Shown: piece by piece, positions 7,600 to 15,509 of the stretch | Layout: each line of letters opens with the position of its first letter | Position numbering within the stretch: the stretch's first letter is position 1 | Assembly (NCBI GenBank): GCA_022360075.1 | Contig: JAKSDN010000792.1 | Span: 1 to 21,345, forward strand | Reading direction: 5' to 3' | Length of the DNA stretch: 21,345 nucleotides | Origin: Kiloniellales bacterium | GTDB taxonomy: Bacteria; Pseudomonadota; Alphaproteobacteria; Kiloniellales; JAKSDN01 | Notes under the pieces: generated by a model | Seen by the model: only the letters and a program-made list of their open reading frames with translations | Databases searched by the model: none | Told to the model about the DNA's origin: nothing | Program-made: the position numbers and the translations under genes

Positions 7600-9897
7600 A
7601 TGTCGGACGATGTTCGAATTCTCAAGCTATTCGTATTGGCCGAAGATCAGCGCGCGCTGCGCCGAAGCTACAAGGAGATCGCGCGCTACGACGGCTTTAC
7701 CCTGATCGAGGCATCGGAGGCGGACAAGGCCGAGCTTCAGTCGCGCTATCCGCTCGAGGACATCACCGATCAGTACTGGATTCAGCTCGGCGAGCGCCTG
7801 ATCGATACGCGCAGGCCGAGGATCGATGAGTCGGGACAAGAAGCGCCGCACCAGGCCTATCGTGGCGTCAAGGCGGTCGACGGGCGTCAACACCACTATT
7901 TGGTGCAATTCATCGGACCGGTCAAACCCGCCTGGGTCAGGAGTCTGACCAAGCTCGGTGCCGAGCCGCGGCGGCCCATCGGTTCCTTCACCTACATCGT
8001 GCGTTGCAAGCGGGCGCTGCTGAAGAAGATCATCGCGCTCGCTCATGTGCGCTGGGTTGGCCATCTCTCCCACCGCGACCGGCTTTACGTCAACGGGCAG
8101 ACGGCGAGCTCGCAGGGCGAACGCGAGGTCAAGGGCGTCTTCGTCGTCGACTTTTTCGACCACAAGGATCGCGACAAAGCCAAGGCGGCCGTCAGGAGAG
8201 CCGGCGCCAGGGTGCTGAAGACGGAGCCGAAGAGCTCGATCATGGTGGTGCGGATCGACGGCGGAACGCAGGCGACCTTGAAGGCGCTCGCCGCCGTGCA
8301 TGGCGTCCAGGCGATCCGCCGGCAGGTCATCAAGAACAAGGCGAACGACGTCGCCGCCGGCCTGATGGGTGCGAAGAACGGCTGGAATGCGCCGCTCGGC
8401 CTGACCGGCCGTGGCGAGGTGATCGCGATCTGCGACACCGGGCTGGATACCGGGCACGCCGAGAACATCCATCCGGACTTCCGCGGCCGGATCGTCGACA
8501 TCTTGAGCTATCCGATTAATCGGGCCTACGCCGACGAGACGCTGATCTTCAATCCCCACGGCGACGACGGCGGCGCCGACCTGAGTGACGGCCACGGCAC
8601 CCACGTCGCCGGCTCCGCGCTCGGCTCAGGCGCCGCGAGCGAAGCCTGGGCGGAGGGAGACAAGCCCGTGCGCGGCCTGGCGCCCAGCGCCAAGGTACTC
8701 TTCCAGGCCGTCGAGCAGTTCTGCGACTGGAGGAAGCCCGACGACCGCGACCTCTACGGCAACTACTGCATGGCAGGCTTCCCCGACGAGCTGAAGAGCC
8801 TGTTCTCCGATGCCAAGCGAAACGGCGCCTGGATCCACTCGAACTCCTGGGGCGGCTCGAACCTGGGCGAGTACGACAGGGACAGCCGCAGCCTCGACAG
8901 CTTCGTGTGGGAGAACGACCAGTTCTGCATCTTGATGGCCGCCGGCAACGAGGGCGAAGACCGGGGCGGGAGCGGCACGATCTCCCGCAACACCATCTCG
9001 CCGCCGGGCACGGCGAAGAACTGCATCACCGTCGGCGCGAGCGAGAGCGTCCGCGAGGGCTTCAAGGCGCGGACCTATGGCGCGCGCTACGGCGACCGCT
9101 TCGCGAACCCCAAGGATGCCAGGCACTGTATGGCGGGCGGTCCGGAACGGGTCGCTTGCTTCAGCAGCCGCGGGCCGGCGGGAGGCAGGATCAAGCCCGA
9201 CATCGTGGCGCCGGGCACCTTCATTCTCTCCGCCCGCTCGCGCGTCATGCATCGCAGTGACGAGGGCTGGGCGCGTCTCCAGGGCTCCGACGACTACTAC
9301 TATCTCGGCGGAACGAGCATGGCGACGCCACTGGTCGCCGGCGCCGTCGCGCTTCTACGCGAGTTCTTCCGCAAGCACGTCGGTTTGGCCGAGCCGAGCG
9401 CCGCCCTGGTCAAGGCGAGCCTGATCGCGAGCGCGCGCAAGATCGGGCGCTATAGCGCCGCGACGGAGATCTGCGATGTCGATCAGGGCTACGGCTTGAT
9501 CAATCTCGATGCGATCGTGAGCGACAAAGGAGTCTACTTCATCGACGAGAAGGACGGGCTTGCGACCGGACAGCTCCACGCCTGGCAGCTCACCGTACGC
9601 AGCGACGAGCGGCCCCTGCGGATCGCGCTCGCCTACAGCGACTTCCCGGCCGAGACCCTGGTCAACAATCTGAACCTGATACTGATCGATCCGGACGGCC
9701 GGTTCCACGTCGGCAACGGCGCGGGCAAGGCGGGGCTGGAGTTCGATTGCCAGAACAACACCGAGGTCGTCCAGGTGTCCAGGCCGAAGAAGGGGCGTTG
9801 GACGCTGAGGATCGTCGCGTCGAACGTTGCGAAGGGACCGCAGCGCTACGCGCTCTGCCTGCGCGGCGGGATCGCCGAGCCCGACCACGTGGGCTGA
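7600..9897 (+). CDS. Subtilisin-family serine protease (peptidase S8) with long N-terminal region
   Basis: A 765-residue endopeptidase. The catalytic triad is complete: D279 (AICDTGLDTG), H332 (DGHGTHVAGS) and S573 (GGTSMATPLVAG), with oxyanion asparagine N450 (AAGNEGED). Residues about 270-600 are the protease domain. Residues about 600-765 form a C-terminal beta domain (IALAYSDFPAE, GRWTLRIVASNV) like the jelly-roll of KP-43-type alkaline proteases. The first 255 residues contain modules of the propeptide kind: YLVQFIGPVKPAWVRSLTKL ending in VRWVGHLSHRD (about 95-165), and VFVVDFFDHKDRDKAKAAV ending in HGVQAIRR (about 175-245). No signal peptide is seen; the N-terminus MSDDVRILKLFVLAEDQRAL is charged, so the protein may be cytoplasmic or use a non-Sec route. 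A perfect CRP-type box lies upstream. The substrate is unknown. Strand, position and promoter suggest a single-gene transcript ending against ctrA. Confidence 0.95.
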   Translation: MSDDVRILKLFVLAEDQRALRRSYKEIARYDGFTLIEASEADKAELQSRYPLEDITDQYWIQLGERLIDTRRPRIDESGQEAPHQAYRGVKAVDGRQHHYLVQFIGPVKPAWVRSLTKLGAEPRRPIGSFTYIVRCKRALLKKIIALAHVRWVGHLSHRDRLYVNGQTASSQGEREVKGVFVVDFFDHKDRDKAKAAVRRAGARVLKTEPKSSIMVVRIDGGTQATLKALAAVHGVQAIRRQVIKNKANDVAAGLMGAKNGWNAPLGLTGRGEVIAICDTGLDTGHAENIHPDFRGRIVDILSYPINRAYADETLIFNPHGDDGGADLSDGHGTHVAGSALGSGAASEAWAEGDKPVRGLAPSAKVLFQAVEQFCDWRKPDDRDLYGNYCMAGFPDELKSLFSDAKRNGAWIHSNSWGGSNLGEYDRDSRSLDSFVWENDQFCILMAAGNEGEDRGGSGTISRNTISPPGTAKNCITVGASESVREGFKARTYGARYGDRFANPKDARHCMAGGPERVACFSSRGPAGGRIKPDIVAPGTFILSARSRVMHRSDEGWARLQGSDDYYYLGGTSMATPLVAGAVALLREFFRKHVGLAEPSAALVKASLIASARKIGRYSAATEICDVDQGYGLINLDAIVSDKGVYFIDEKDGLATGQLHAWQLTVRSDERPLRIALAYSDFPAETLVNNLNLILIDPDGRFHVGNGAGKAGLEFDCQNNTEVVQVSRPKKGRWTLRIVASNVAKGPQRYALCLRGGIAEPDHVG

Positions 9898-9936
9898 GAC
9901 GCCCCGGTCTGCGATAGGTGAGGGAGGGGAGAGGGC

Positions 9937-9951
9937 CGCCTCAGTCAGGCG
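9937..9951. terminator. Short hairpin between convergent protease and ctrA genes
   Basis: CGCCT CAGTC AGGCG makes a 5-bp stem with a 5-nt loop in the 69-bp gap between the two convergent stop codons. No T-run follows on either strand, so it is only a weak candidate for a bidirectional terminator. Confidence 0.25.
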
Positions 9952-9966
9952 TGCGGCGCCCGTGCC

Positions 9967-10686
9967 TCAAGCGTTGGCGACCTTCTTGGCTTCCGCCTGA
10001 TCCGGTGCTTCGACCGGGTCGCGCAGCACGTAGCCGCGTCCCCAGACCGTCTCGATATAGTTGTCGCCACCGGTCGCCGCGGCGAGCTTCTTGCGCAGCT
10101 TGCAGACGAAGACGTCGATGATCTTCAGCTCCGGCTCGTCCATGCCGCCATAGAGATGGTTGAGGAACATCTCCTTGGTCAGGGTCGTGCCCTTGCGCAG
10201 GGAGAGCAGCTCGAGGATGCCGTACTCCTTGCCCGTCAGGTGCAGGGGCTGGCTGTCGACCTCGACGGTGCGGGTGTCCAGATTGACCTTCAGCTTGCCG
10301 GTCTCGATGATCGAATCCGAGTGGCCCTTGGCGCGCCGCACGATGGCTTGTATGCGCGCCACCAGCTCGCGTTTGTCGAAGGGCTTGGTGAGATAGTCGT
10401 CGGCGCCCACGCCGAGGCCCTTGATCTTGTCGTCGAGACCGGAGAGGCCCGAGAGGATCAGGATCGGCGTCTTGACCCGGGCGGCGCGCAGTCGACGCAA
10501 GACTTCGTAGCCGTCGATATCGGGCAGCATCAAGTCCAGGATGATGATGTCGTAATCGTAAAGCTTGCCGATTTCCAAGCCGTCTTCGCCCATGTCTGTC
10601 GTATCACAGACATAGCCTTCGGAGCGGAGCATCATCTCGATGCTCTGCGATGTGGCGGTATCATCCTCGACTAGGAGCACACGCAT
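9967..10686 (-). CDS. ctrA: Cell-cycle and flagellar master regulator CtrA
   Basis: An OmpR-type response regulator of 239 residues, normal for CtrA (about 230-240). The receiver domain has E8-D9, phospho-acceptor D51 in [15 protein letters not shown] and K104-P105-F106 in [10 protein letters not shown]. The winged-helix DNA-binding domain covers about 125-228; [20 protein letters not shown], a segment ending in [10 protein letters not shown], and [14 protein letters not shown] match CtrA closely. CtrA receives phosphate through CckA-ChpT in characterised species and binds TTAA-N7-TTAA sites. In Caulobacter it is a cell-cycle regulator; in many Rhodospirillales it mainly governs motility. The C-terminus ends VANA, whereas Caulobacter CtrA ends in two alanines that serve ClpXP turnover, so proteolytic control may differ. 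The gene is divergent from fliI and shares with it a spacer containing CtrA-like boxes, which suggests autoregulation and direct control of fliI. Confidence 0.97.
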   Translation of the reverse strand: MRVLLVEDDTATSQSIEMMLRSEGYVCDTTDMGEDGLEIGKLYDYDIIILDLMLPDIDGYEVLRRLRAARVKTPILILSGLSGLDDKIKGLGVGADDYLTKPFDKRELVARIQAIVRRAKGHSDSIIETGKLKVNLDTRTVEVDSQPLHLTGKEYGILELLSLRKGTTLTKEMFLNHLYGGMDEPELKIIDVFVCKLRKKLAAATGGDNYIETVWGRGYVLRDPVEAPDQAEAKKVANA

Positions 10687-10727
10687 GATTTCGGTCCCGG
10701 TCTCTTCTCGATTGTGAGCTCAACCCG

Positions 10728-10735
10728 TTAACCAT
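10728..10735 (+). promoter_or_regulatory. CtrA half-site TTAACCAT
   Basis: TTAACCAT lies 42 bp upstream of the ctrA start codon. It matches the TTAACCAT form of CtrA recognition half-site described in Caulobacter. It is mirrored by the reverse-oriented copy at 10806-10813; the pair agree over nine bases, TTAACCATC. Confidence 0.55.
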
Positions 10736-10750
10736 CTTGAAGAACGGGTC

Positions 10751-10765
10751 TTAACAAATCATTAG
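10751..10765 (+). promoter_or_regulatory. CtrA full-site candidate TTAA-N7-TTAG
   Basis: TTAACAAATCATTAG carries the two half-sites with the correct 7-nt gap; only the last base departs from the consensus TTAA-N7-TTAA. It lies between the two TTAACCAT half-sites, in the middle of the divergent spacer. Confidence 0.5.
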
Positions 10766-10805
10766 CGGAGAGCCCCAAAAATGCCCCAAAGCGCTGCTTT
10801 TACCG

Positions 10806-10813
10806 ATGGTTAA
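10806..10813 (-). promoter_or_regulatory. Inverted CtrA half-site TTAACCAT
   Basis: ATGGTTAA on the plus strand reads TTAACCAT on the minus strand. It lies 86 bp upstream of the preferred fliI start and mirrors the half-site on the ctrA side. Confidence 0.5.
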
Positions 10814-10899
10814 GCCTGACTGACCATACTCTGGGACGACTCGGCACCAGATCTTAGCCTTCCCGAATAAGACTTTTCAATCACTTGACGGATCTTTCT

Positions 10900-12282
10900 G
10901 TGACAGCATCTCGCCATGGTCTGATCGAAGGGATTCGCCAGATCCGCGCCTGTCAGCTTTATGGGCGCGTGGCCGGCGTGCTCGGGATGCTGATCGAGGT
11001 CGAGGGGCTGAACCACGCCCTTTCCATCGGGGCCCGCTGCCGCATTCACGCCCGCAAGGGCCGCGCGGTCACCGCCGAGGTAATCGGCTTTCGCCAGGGA
11101 CGGGCCCTGATGCTGCCCTACGGCACGCTCGAGGGCATCGGCCTCGGCTGCCGGGCGGAGTTGGCGGAAAGCGACTTCATGGTGCGGCCGAGCCGAGCCT
11201 GGCTCGGCCGGGTGGTGAACGCGCTGGGCGAGCCGGTCGACGGCAAGGGACCGCTGCCGCTCGGCTCCGAAGGTTATCTGCTGCGCGCCGCGCCGCCGCC
11301 GGCCCATGGCCGCCGCCGCGTCGGCGGCAAGATCGATCTCGGGGTGCGCGCGATCAACACCTTCCTGACCTGCTGTCGCGGTCAGCGCATGGGCATCTTC
11401 GCCGGCTCCGGGGTCGGCAAGTCGATCCTTTTGTCGATGCTGGCGCGCTACGCCGCCGCGGACGTCAACGTCATCGGCCTGATCGGCGAGCGCGGCCGCG
11501 AGGTCCAGGAGTGGGTCGAGGACGACCTCGGGCCCGAAGGGCTCGCCCGCTCCGTCGTGGTCGTCGCCACCTCCGACGAGCCGCCCCTGATGCGCCGCCA
11601 GGCCGCCTATCTGACCTTGACCCTGGCGGAGTACTTCCGCGATCACGGCGGCGACGTCTTCTGCCTGATGGATTCGGTCACGCGCTTCGCCATGGCCCTG
11701 CGCGAGATCGGCCTGTCGGCCGGCGAGCCGCCTGCCAGCAAGGGTTACACGCCCTCGGTCTTCTCCGAGCTGCCCCAACTCCTGGAGCGCGCCGGGCCCG
11801 GCCGCTCGGCGGGCTCGATCACCGGGCTCTTCACCGTGCTGGTCGAAGGCGACGATCACAACGAGCCGATCTCCGATGCCGTCCGCGGCATCCTCGACGG
11901 CCATATCGTGCTGGAGCGGGCGATCGCCGAGCGCAGCCGCTTTCCGGCGATCAATATCCTGCGCAGCATCTCGCGGACGATGCCGGACTGCAACGCGCCG
12001 GCCGAGACCGAGCTGGTGTCGCGCGCCCGGCGCCTGCTCGCGACCTTCGAGGATATGGCGGAGCTGATCCGCATCGGCGCCTATAAGAGCGGCAGCGATC
12101 CCTTGATCGACGAGGCGATCCACTACCACCCCAGACTAGAGACCTTTCTTTCGCAGAACAAAGACGAGCAGAGCACTCTGGCCGAAGGCTATGCCGCCCT
12201 AGCCGACCTATTGCAGATGCCGTCGCCGGAAGTCGCGGCGGATGCCCAACCGGAAGCCGCTCTCGCCGCCGGAGCTAGTTGA
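10900..12282 (+). CDS. fliI: Flagellar export ATPase FliI
   Basis: The ATPase of the flagellar type III export apparatus, working at the inner face of the membrane with FliH and FliJ. With GTG at 10900 it has 460 residues, normal for FliI. An N-terminal beta-barrel ([15 protein letters not shown]) precedes the nucleotide-binding core: Walker A GSGVGKS at 169-175, [10 protein letters not shown] (with the catalytic-type glutamate), the Walker B-type strand VFCLMDS, and the C-terminal helical part. The segment [14 protein letters not shown] is the usual F-type/T3SS ATPase signature area. The start is uncertain: GTG at 10900 has ACGGA at 10888-10892, 7 nt upstream, while an in-frame TTG at 10885 has no good ribosome-binding site. 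fliJ follows after 2 bp. The gene is divergent from ctrA across a spacer with CtrA-like boxes, so CtrA control is likely. Confidence 0.95.
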   Translation: MTASRHGLIEGIRQIRACQLYGRVAGVLGMLIEVEGLNHALSIGARCRIHARKGRAVTAEVIGFRQGRALMLPYGTLEGIGLGCRAELAESDFMVRPSRAWLGRVVNALGEPVDGKGPLPLGSEGYLLRAAPPPAHGRRRVGGKIDLGVRAINTFLTCCRGQRMGIFAGSGVGKSILLSMLARYAAADVNVIGLIGERGREVQEWVEDDLGPEGLARSVVVVATSDEPPLMRRQAAYLTLTLAEYFRDHGGDVFCLMDSVTRFAMALREIGLSAGEPPASKGYTPSVFSELPQLLERAGPGRSAGSITGLFTVLVEGDDHNEPISDAVRGILDGHIVLERAIAERSRFPAINILRSISRTMPDCNAPAETELVSRARRLLATFEDMAELIRIGAYKSGSDPLIDEAIHYHPRLETFLSQNKDEQSTLAEGYAALADLLQMPSPEVAADAQPEAALAAGAS

Positions 12283-12284
12283 TC

Positions 12285-12716
12285 ATGTCTGCGCTCAATT
12301 CAATGGTACGGGTCCACCGCTGGATTCTCGACGAGAAGCGCCAGAAGCTCGGTGACCTCGAGCGTCTCGCCGATCGGATGCGCGACGATCTTCGGCGCAT
12401 CGACGAAGACATCGAGCGCGAGCGAGAGATCGCCCGCAACTCCTCGGAGGCCGGTTCCGCCTTCTCCGCCTTTCTCGTTGCCGCGCGCATGCGGCGCAGC
12501 AAGATCCAGGAGAGCCTGGACAACCTGCAGCGCGAAGTCGAGCTGGCGCGCGGCGAGGTCGGCGACGCCTTCCAGGAGCTCAAGCAGTTCGAGACGGCCC
12601 GCGACAACGCCGTCGAGAAGGAGGTGAGCGAGCGCAAGCGGCGCGAGCAGCTCAGCCTCGACGAGATGGGGGTCGGGCTCTACCGACGGCGCGGCGGCGC
12701 CTCGGGCAAGGGCTAG
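12285..12716 (+). CDS. fliJ: Flagellar export chaperone FliJ
   Basis: A 143-residue, almost wholly helical and highly charged protein. Its long Glu/Arg/Lys-rich heptad pattern (for example LADRMRDDLRRIDEDIERER and LDNLQREVELARGEV) predicts an antiparallel coiled coil, as in FliJ, which sits in the FliI ring and helps recycle chaperones. FliJ proteins are about 140-150 residues with weak sequence conservation, so the call rests on size, fold and position directly after fliI. ATG at 12285 has GGAG at 12271-12274, 10 nt upstream, inside the end of fliI; an in-frame TTG at 12279 and a later ATG at 12303 are less likely. The TAG stop shares the bases CTAG with the stop of the opposing FliK-like gene. 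Confidence 0.82.
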   Translation: MSALNSMVRVHRWILDEKRQKLGDLERLADRMRDDLRRIDEDIEREREIARNSSEAGSAFSAFLVAARMRRSKIQESLDNLQREVELARGEVGDAFQELKQFETARDNAVEKEVSERKRREQLSLDEMGVGLYRRRGGASGKG

Positions 12717-14683
12717 ATTACCAGGCTCGGAGAGCCCCCGCCCTCAATCTCGACTGCCATCGCCGACCAATCCGTGGAGGCCTGAAAGGCCACCTGTCCT
12801 CGGCTGCCGGCGATCGTGCTGGCTTCCTCGAAGATCGACGAGATTTCCCGGCGCATCCGCTCGGGAAGCGGCTGACGGCTGCGCAAGATCAGGTCGAATC
12901 GCTTGTCGCGCACCAGGCCGTCGAGCTGCAGCTCGCCCAGGCGGCTGAGCTCGACGTCCAGCACGAAACGTGTCGCCTCGTCGCCCTCGGCACCGCTGTC
13001 TCTTGCGCCGCCGTGGCGATCGCGCAGGAAAAACCTGAGCTGCTGATGCTGTTGGCCGTCGAAGAAGGGCAGGGCGAAGAGCCGCCAATCGCCGCCGGCG
13101 CCTTCCGAGAGGCGCGCGAGCTGGCCGAGGTCGTTCTTGATGCGCGCGATCAGGTCGCCGCGCCCGGCCTGCTCGAGCAGCCGCGATGCCTGACCGCCCA
13201 GCAGGCCGTCGAGCCAAATCCCGGGCGCGCCGCCGTTGAGCGCGGTGAAGAAGAACAGCATCGCGGATGCCAGTCGCGGCCCGGGCTGAGGCAAGGCGGC
13301 GCTGCTCTGCGGCGCCCGCAGGGCCTCGACGATCTGAGGGTCGAGCTTGTCGATCGCCTCCATCATCTCCACGAGGGCCGGCCAGGCGTAGCCGATCGAG
13401 GCAGGGTCCGTACGGACTTGCGGGCTTGGCGCCGTCGAGCCGCCCGAGGCGAGGGCGCTTGCCGGCAACTCCAGGATCACGCGCGTGCCCGCCGGCAGCG
13501 CCGTCTTGATGCCCAGGCTGAGCGTGCCGACCTCCGTCCGCACGAGCGGCTCTCCGGCGCTCGTCGCGCCCGTGACCAGGCCCGACACTCGAACGTTTCC
13601 CGGCGTCGCGGGCTCCGACGGAAGGGCGGCGGGCAGCACCGGCGCGGGCGCCATGACGCTTGGCGTTGCCGTGGCCGTCGGCCCCGGGACAGAGGGCGTG
13701 TTCGGGGCGCTCGCGCTCGGGGCTGCTTGCGGCAGAGGCGGGATTGGGCCTCCGCCCGGTGCGGCGGCCGTGGCACCGGCCACGGGGGCCGGCGCAGAGC
13801 TTCCCGACACTGCCGCCTGACCGCCGCCCGGCGAGGGCGGGACGATCTGACGGACCTGCAGGTCGATCTGGCTGCCTAGGGCGAGGGAGATGCCGGCATT
13901 AGCGCCGTTCGGCGCCGCGAGCAACGTGGCGCGAACCTGCTGGCCCAGCGTCAGCACGTCGGCCGTCGGTACGCTGTGGCCCGGACCGCTCGCGGTCCCC
14001 GCTAGGGGACGGGCGGCGGCGTGGCCGGTCTGGCCGCCGGGGTTCTCGGCTTCCAACGGCGCGACCAGTACGTTGAGCTGGGGCAGGACGGCTCTGACGA
14101 CGAGTCGAACCTGGCTTCCGGTCGGTGGCGCCGCGTCGGTCACCAGCGGCAGCGTGCCGAGCTCGGTGCGCACCAGGAGCTGTCCGCTGGCGCTCCGGCC
14201 AAGGACGTGGCCCTGCATGGCTTCGCCATTCACCAAGTGGGCCGCGGCCGGCGGCGGATTGGCGATGGTCGCCGGAACCGGCTTGCCGGCGACTGCATCG
14301 GGCCGCGCCGCCGGGACCGCGCCCTTGTCGAGCGGGATCGCCGGCCGCGGCTCGGCGGGCGTGCCGCCGCCTTTGGCGACCGGCTGGCCCTCGACCTGCA
14401 TGAGCACGACGTGAAGCTGGGAGCCGCTCGAGCGGATCTGCAGCACGACCTCGGCGCCGGCCGTGAGCGGAGCCTTGGTCGCAACCGGCAGCGTGCCCAT
14501 CTCCGTGCGCACCAGCACCTGGCCCTTCTCGCCGACTTCGACCACGGTGCCCTGCAGGTAGCTGCCGAGCGCGAGGTGACGCAGGGCCGCCGGCGGATCG
14601 GAAATGGTGCCGGGCGCGGGGCTGGCGGCGGCCGGTACGCCCGGCGCCGTGACGACGCGGCTGGGCAACGTGATGTTGCTCAT
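12713..14683 (-). CDS. FliK-like protein with repeated N-terminal beta modules
   Basis: A 656-residue protein, possibly the flagellar hook-length control protein FliK. Residues about 565-640 (FVLDVELSRLGELQLDGLV, then DLILRSRQPLPERMRREI) resemble the FliK C-terminal domain layout: a conserved strand with LG-x-L, a central basic strand, then a long helix. The N-terminal two thirds has a module near 43-83, 156-196 and 366-405, each containing G-x-x-LVRTE-x-GTL; a degenerate copy lies near 245-282. The modules are joined by Pro/Ala/Gly-rich linkers, the longest about 284-362. There is no signal peptide, which fits a secreted export substrate. GGAGG lies 6 nt before the ATG. It is the last gene of the flagellar operon, 22 bp after flhG. 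FliK is named from resemblance and place only; an unrelated flagellar accessory protein remains possible. Confidence 0.55.
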   Translation of the reverse strand: MSNITLPSRVVTAPGVPAAASPAPGTISDPPAALRHLALGSYLQGTVVEVGEKGQVLVRTEMGTLPVATKAPLTAGAEVVLQIRSSGSQLHVVLMQVEGQPVAKGGGTPAEPRPAIPLDKGAVPAARPDAVAGKPVPATIANPPPAAAHLVNGEAMQGHVLGRSASGQLLVRTELGTLPLVTDAAPPTGSQVRLVVRAVLPQLNVLVAPLEAENPGGQTGHAAARPLAGTASGPGHSVPTADVLTLGQQVRATLLAAPNGANAGISLALGSQIDLQVRQIVPPSPGGGQAAVSGSSAPAPVAGATAAAPGGGPIPPLPQAAPSASAPNTPSVPGPTATATPSVMAPAPVLPAALPSEPATPGNVRVSGLVTGATSAGEPLVRTEVGTLSLGIKTALPAGTRVILELPASALASGGSTAPSPQVRTDPASIGYAWPALVEMMEAIDKLDPQIVEALRAPQSSAALPQPGPRLASAMLFFFTALNGGAPGIWLDGLLGGQASRLLEQAGRGDLIARIKNDLGQLARLSEGAGGDWRLFALPFFDGQQHQQLRFFLRDRHGGARDSGAEGDEATRFVLDVELSRLGELQLDGLVRDKRFDLILRSRQPLPERMRREISSIFEEASTIAGSRGQVAFQASTDWSAMAVEIEGGGSPSLVI

Positions 14684-14705
14684 CGCCCGCCTCCCGCTTC
14701 GCTGG

Positions 14706-15509
14706 CTATGGGTGTGCGGCCGGCGGTGCCGACAGGCGGCGAGCCAGGGCGCGCAGGCCAGCAGCCGCCGTCGCGTTGGGATGGCGGGTCAGGATCGGCG
14801 TCTGACGGCGGATCGAATCGGGGACGAAGCTGTCGCGCTCGATCAGGCCGGCCAGTGGCGGGCTGGCCTTGAGAAAGGACTCGCAGGCCTTGCGCAGGGT
14901 CCGATAGGTCTTCTCGCCCGTGGCGGCCGATCCGGCCATGTTGACGACGATGCGCAGGTCGGCCTTGGGATGGCGCATCAGCGTGAGCTTGATCAGCGCA
15001 TAGGCGTCGGTCAGCGAGGTGGGCTCGTCGTTGACGACGATCAGGCTTGTGGCCGCGCGCTGCACCAACTGGCGCACGGTGTGGTCGATGCCGGCGCCGA
15101 GATCGAGGATGACCCGGTCGTAGTCCGCTGCGAGCTCGTGCAGCGCCGTGGCGAGCAGACCCAGCTTGTCGCCTTGGAGCATCGCCAGGCTACCCGACCC
15201 GGAGCGGCCGGCCAGCACGTCGAACCCGCCGGCGGCATAGCTCGTCGCGGCGTCGCGCAGACTGCTGCGCCCGGCCAGGAAATCGCCGAGATCCCTGTCC
15301 GGCGACAGCCCGAGTTGGACGTCAACGTTGGCAAGACCGAGATCGCCGTCGAACAGCAGGGTCCGCGCGCCGGTCTCGGCGAAGGCCTGGGCCAGGCCGA
15401 TCGCCAGCCAAGTCTTGCCGACGCCGCCCTTGCCCGAGGCGACGGCGATCGTGTTGCGCGGCAGGGGCAGATCGCCCTGCAGGCTTTCAAGCGGGGCCGG
15501 CTGGTTCAT
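14706..15509 (-). CDS. flhG: Flagellar number regulator FlhG (MinD/ParA-family ATPase)
   Basis: A 267-residue MinD-like ATPase. The deviant Walker A motif SGKGGVGKT is at 25-33, with signature lysine K27 and P-loop lysine K32. FDGDLGLANVDVQLGL (53-68) and VILDLGAGID form the switch and Walker B regions. FlhG (also FleN or YlxH) limits flagella number and antagonises FlhF. The ATG overlaps the flhF stop as ATGA, so the two are translationally coupled. The gene is followed by the FliK-like gene after 22 bp. A chromosome- or plasmid-type ParA or a cell-division MinD is the alternative, but the flhA-flhF-flhG order and the NxD segment LGLANVDVQLGL make FlhG much more likely. Confidence 0.87.
   Translation of the reverse strand: MNQPAPLESLQGDLPLPRNTIAVASGKGGVGKTWLAIGLAQAFAETGARTLLFDGDLGLANVDVQLGLSPDRDLGDFLAGRSSLRDAATSYAAGGFDVLAGRSGSGSLAMLQGDKLGLLATALHELAADYDRVILDLGAGIDHTVRQLVQRAATSLIVVNDEPTSLTDAYALIKLTLMRHPKADLRIVVNMAGSAATGEKTYRTLRKACESFLKASPPLAGLIERDSFVPDSIRRQTPILTRHPNATAAAGLRALARRLSAPPAAHP

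Larger units (their letters stand above)
10687..10899. promoter_or_regulatory. Divergent ctrA / fliI control region
   Basis: This 213-bp spacer is markedly more AT-rich than the flanking genes. It holds three CtrA-box-like elements (listed separately), one GANTC site (GACTC, 10838-10842) of the CcrM methylation type, a 7-bp inverted repeat ACCCGTT / AACGGGT (10723-10729 and 10743-10749), and a direct repeat of GCCCCAAA at 10772-10779 and 10783-10790, spaced 11 bp apart. The ctrA and fliI promoters should both lie here. No sigma-54 GG-N10-GC pair was recognised. Confidence 0.65.

Noticed and set aside
7369..7625. Two short minus-strand frames (62 and 72 residues) in the spacer before the protease gene
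   Set aside because: They overlap each other and the CRP-type palindrome, one runs into the protease gene, and neither has a good ribosome-binding site or a recognisable protein.
10810..12129. Long open frame on the minus strand opposite fliI (439 residues)
   Set aside because: It is fully covered by fliI, has low-complexity Ala/Gly/Asp/His-rich composition typical of antisense frames in GC-rich DNA, and has no recognisable domain.
13620..13830. Low-complexity Pro/Ala/Gly-rich stretch as a possible frameshift or foreign insert
   Set aside because: The frame stays open and the composition fits a flexible linker between the beta modules of the FliK-like protein.
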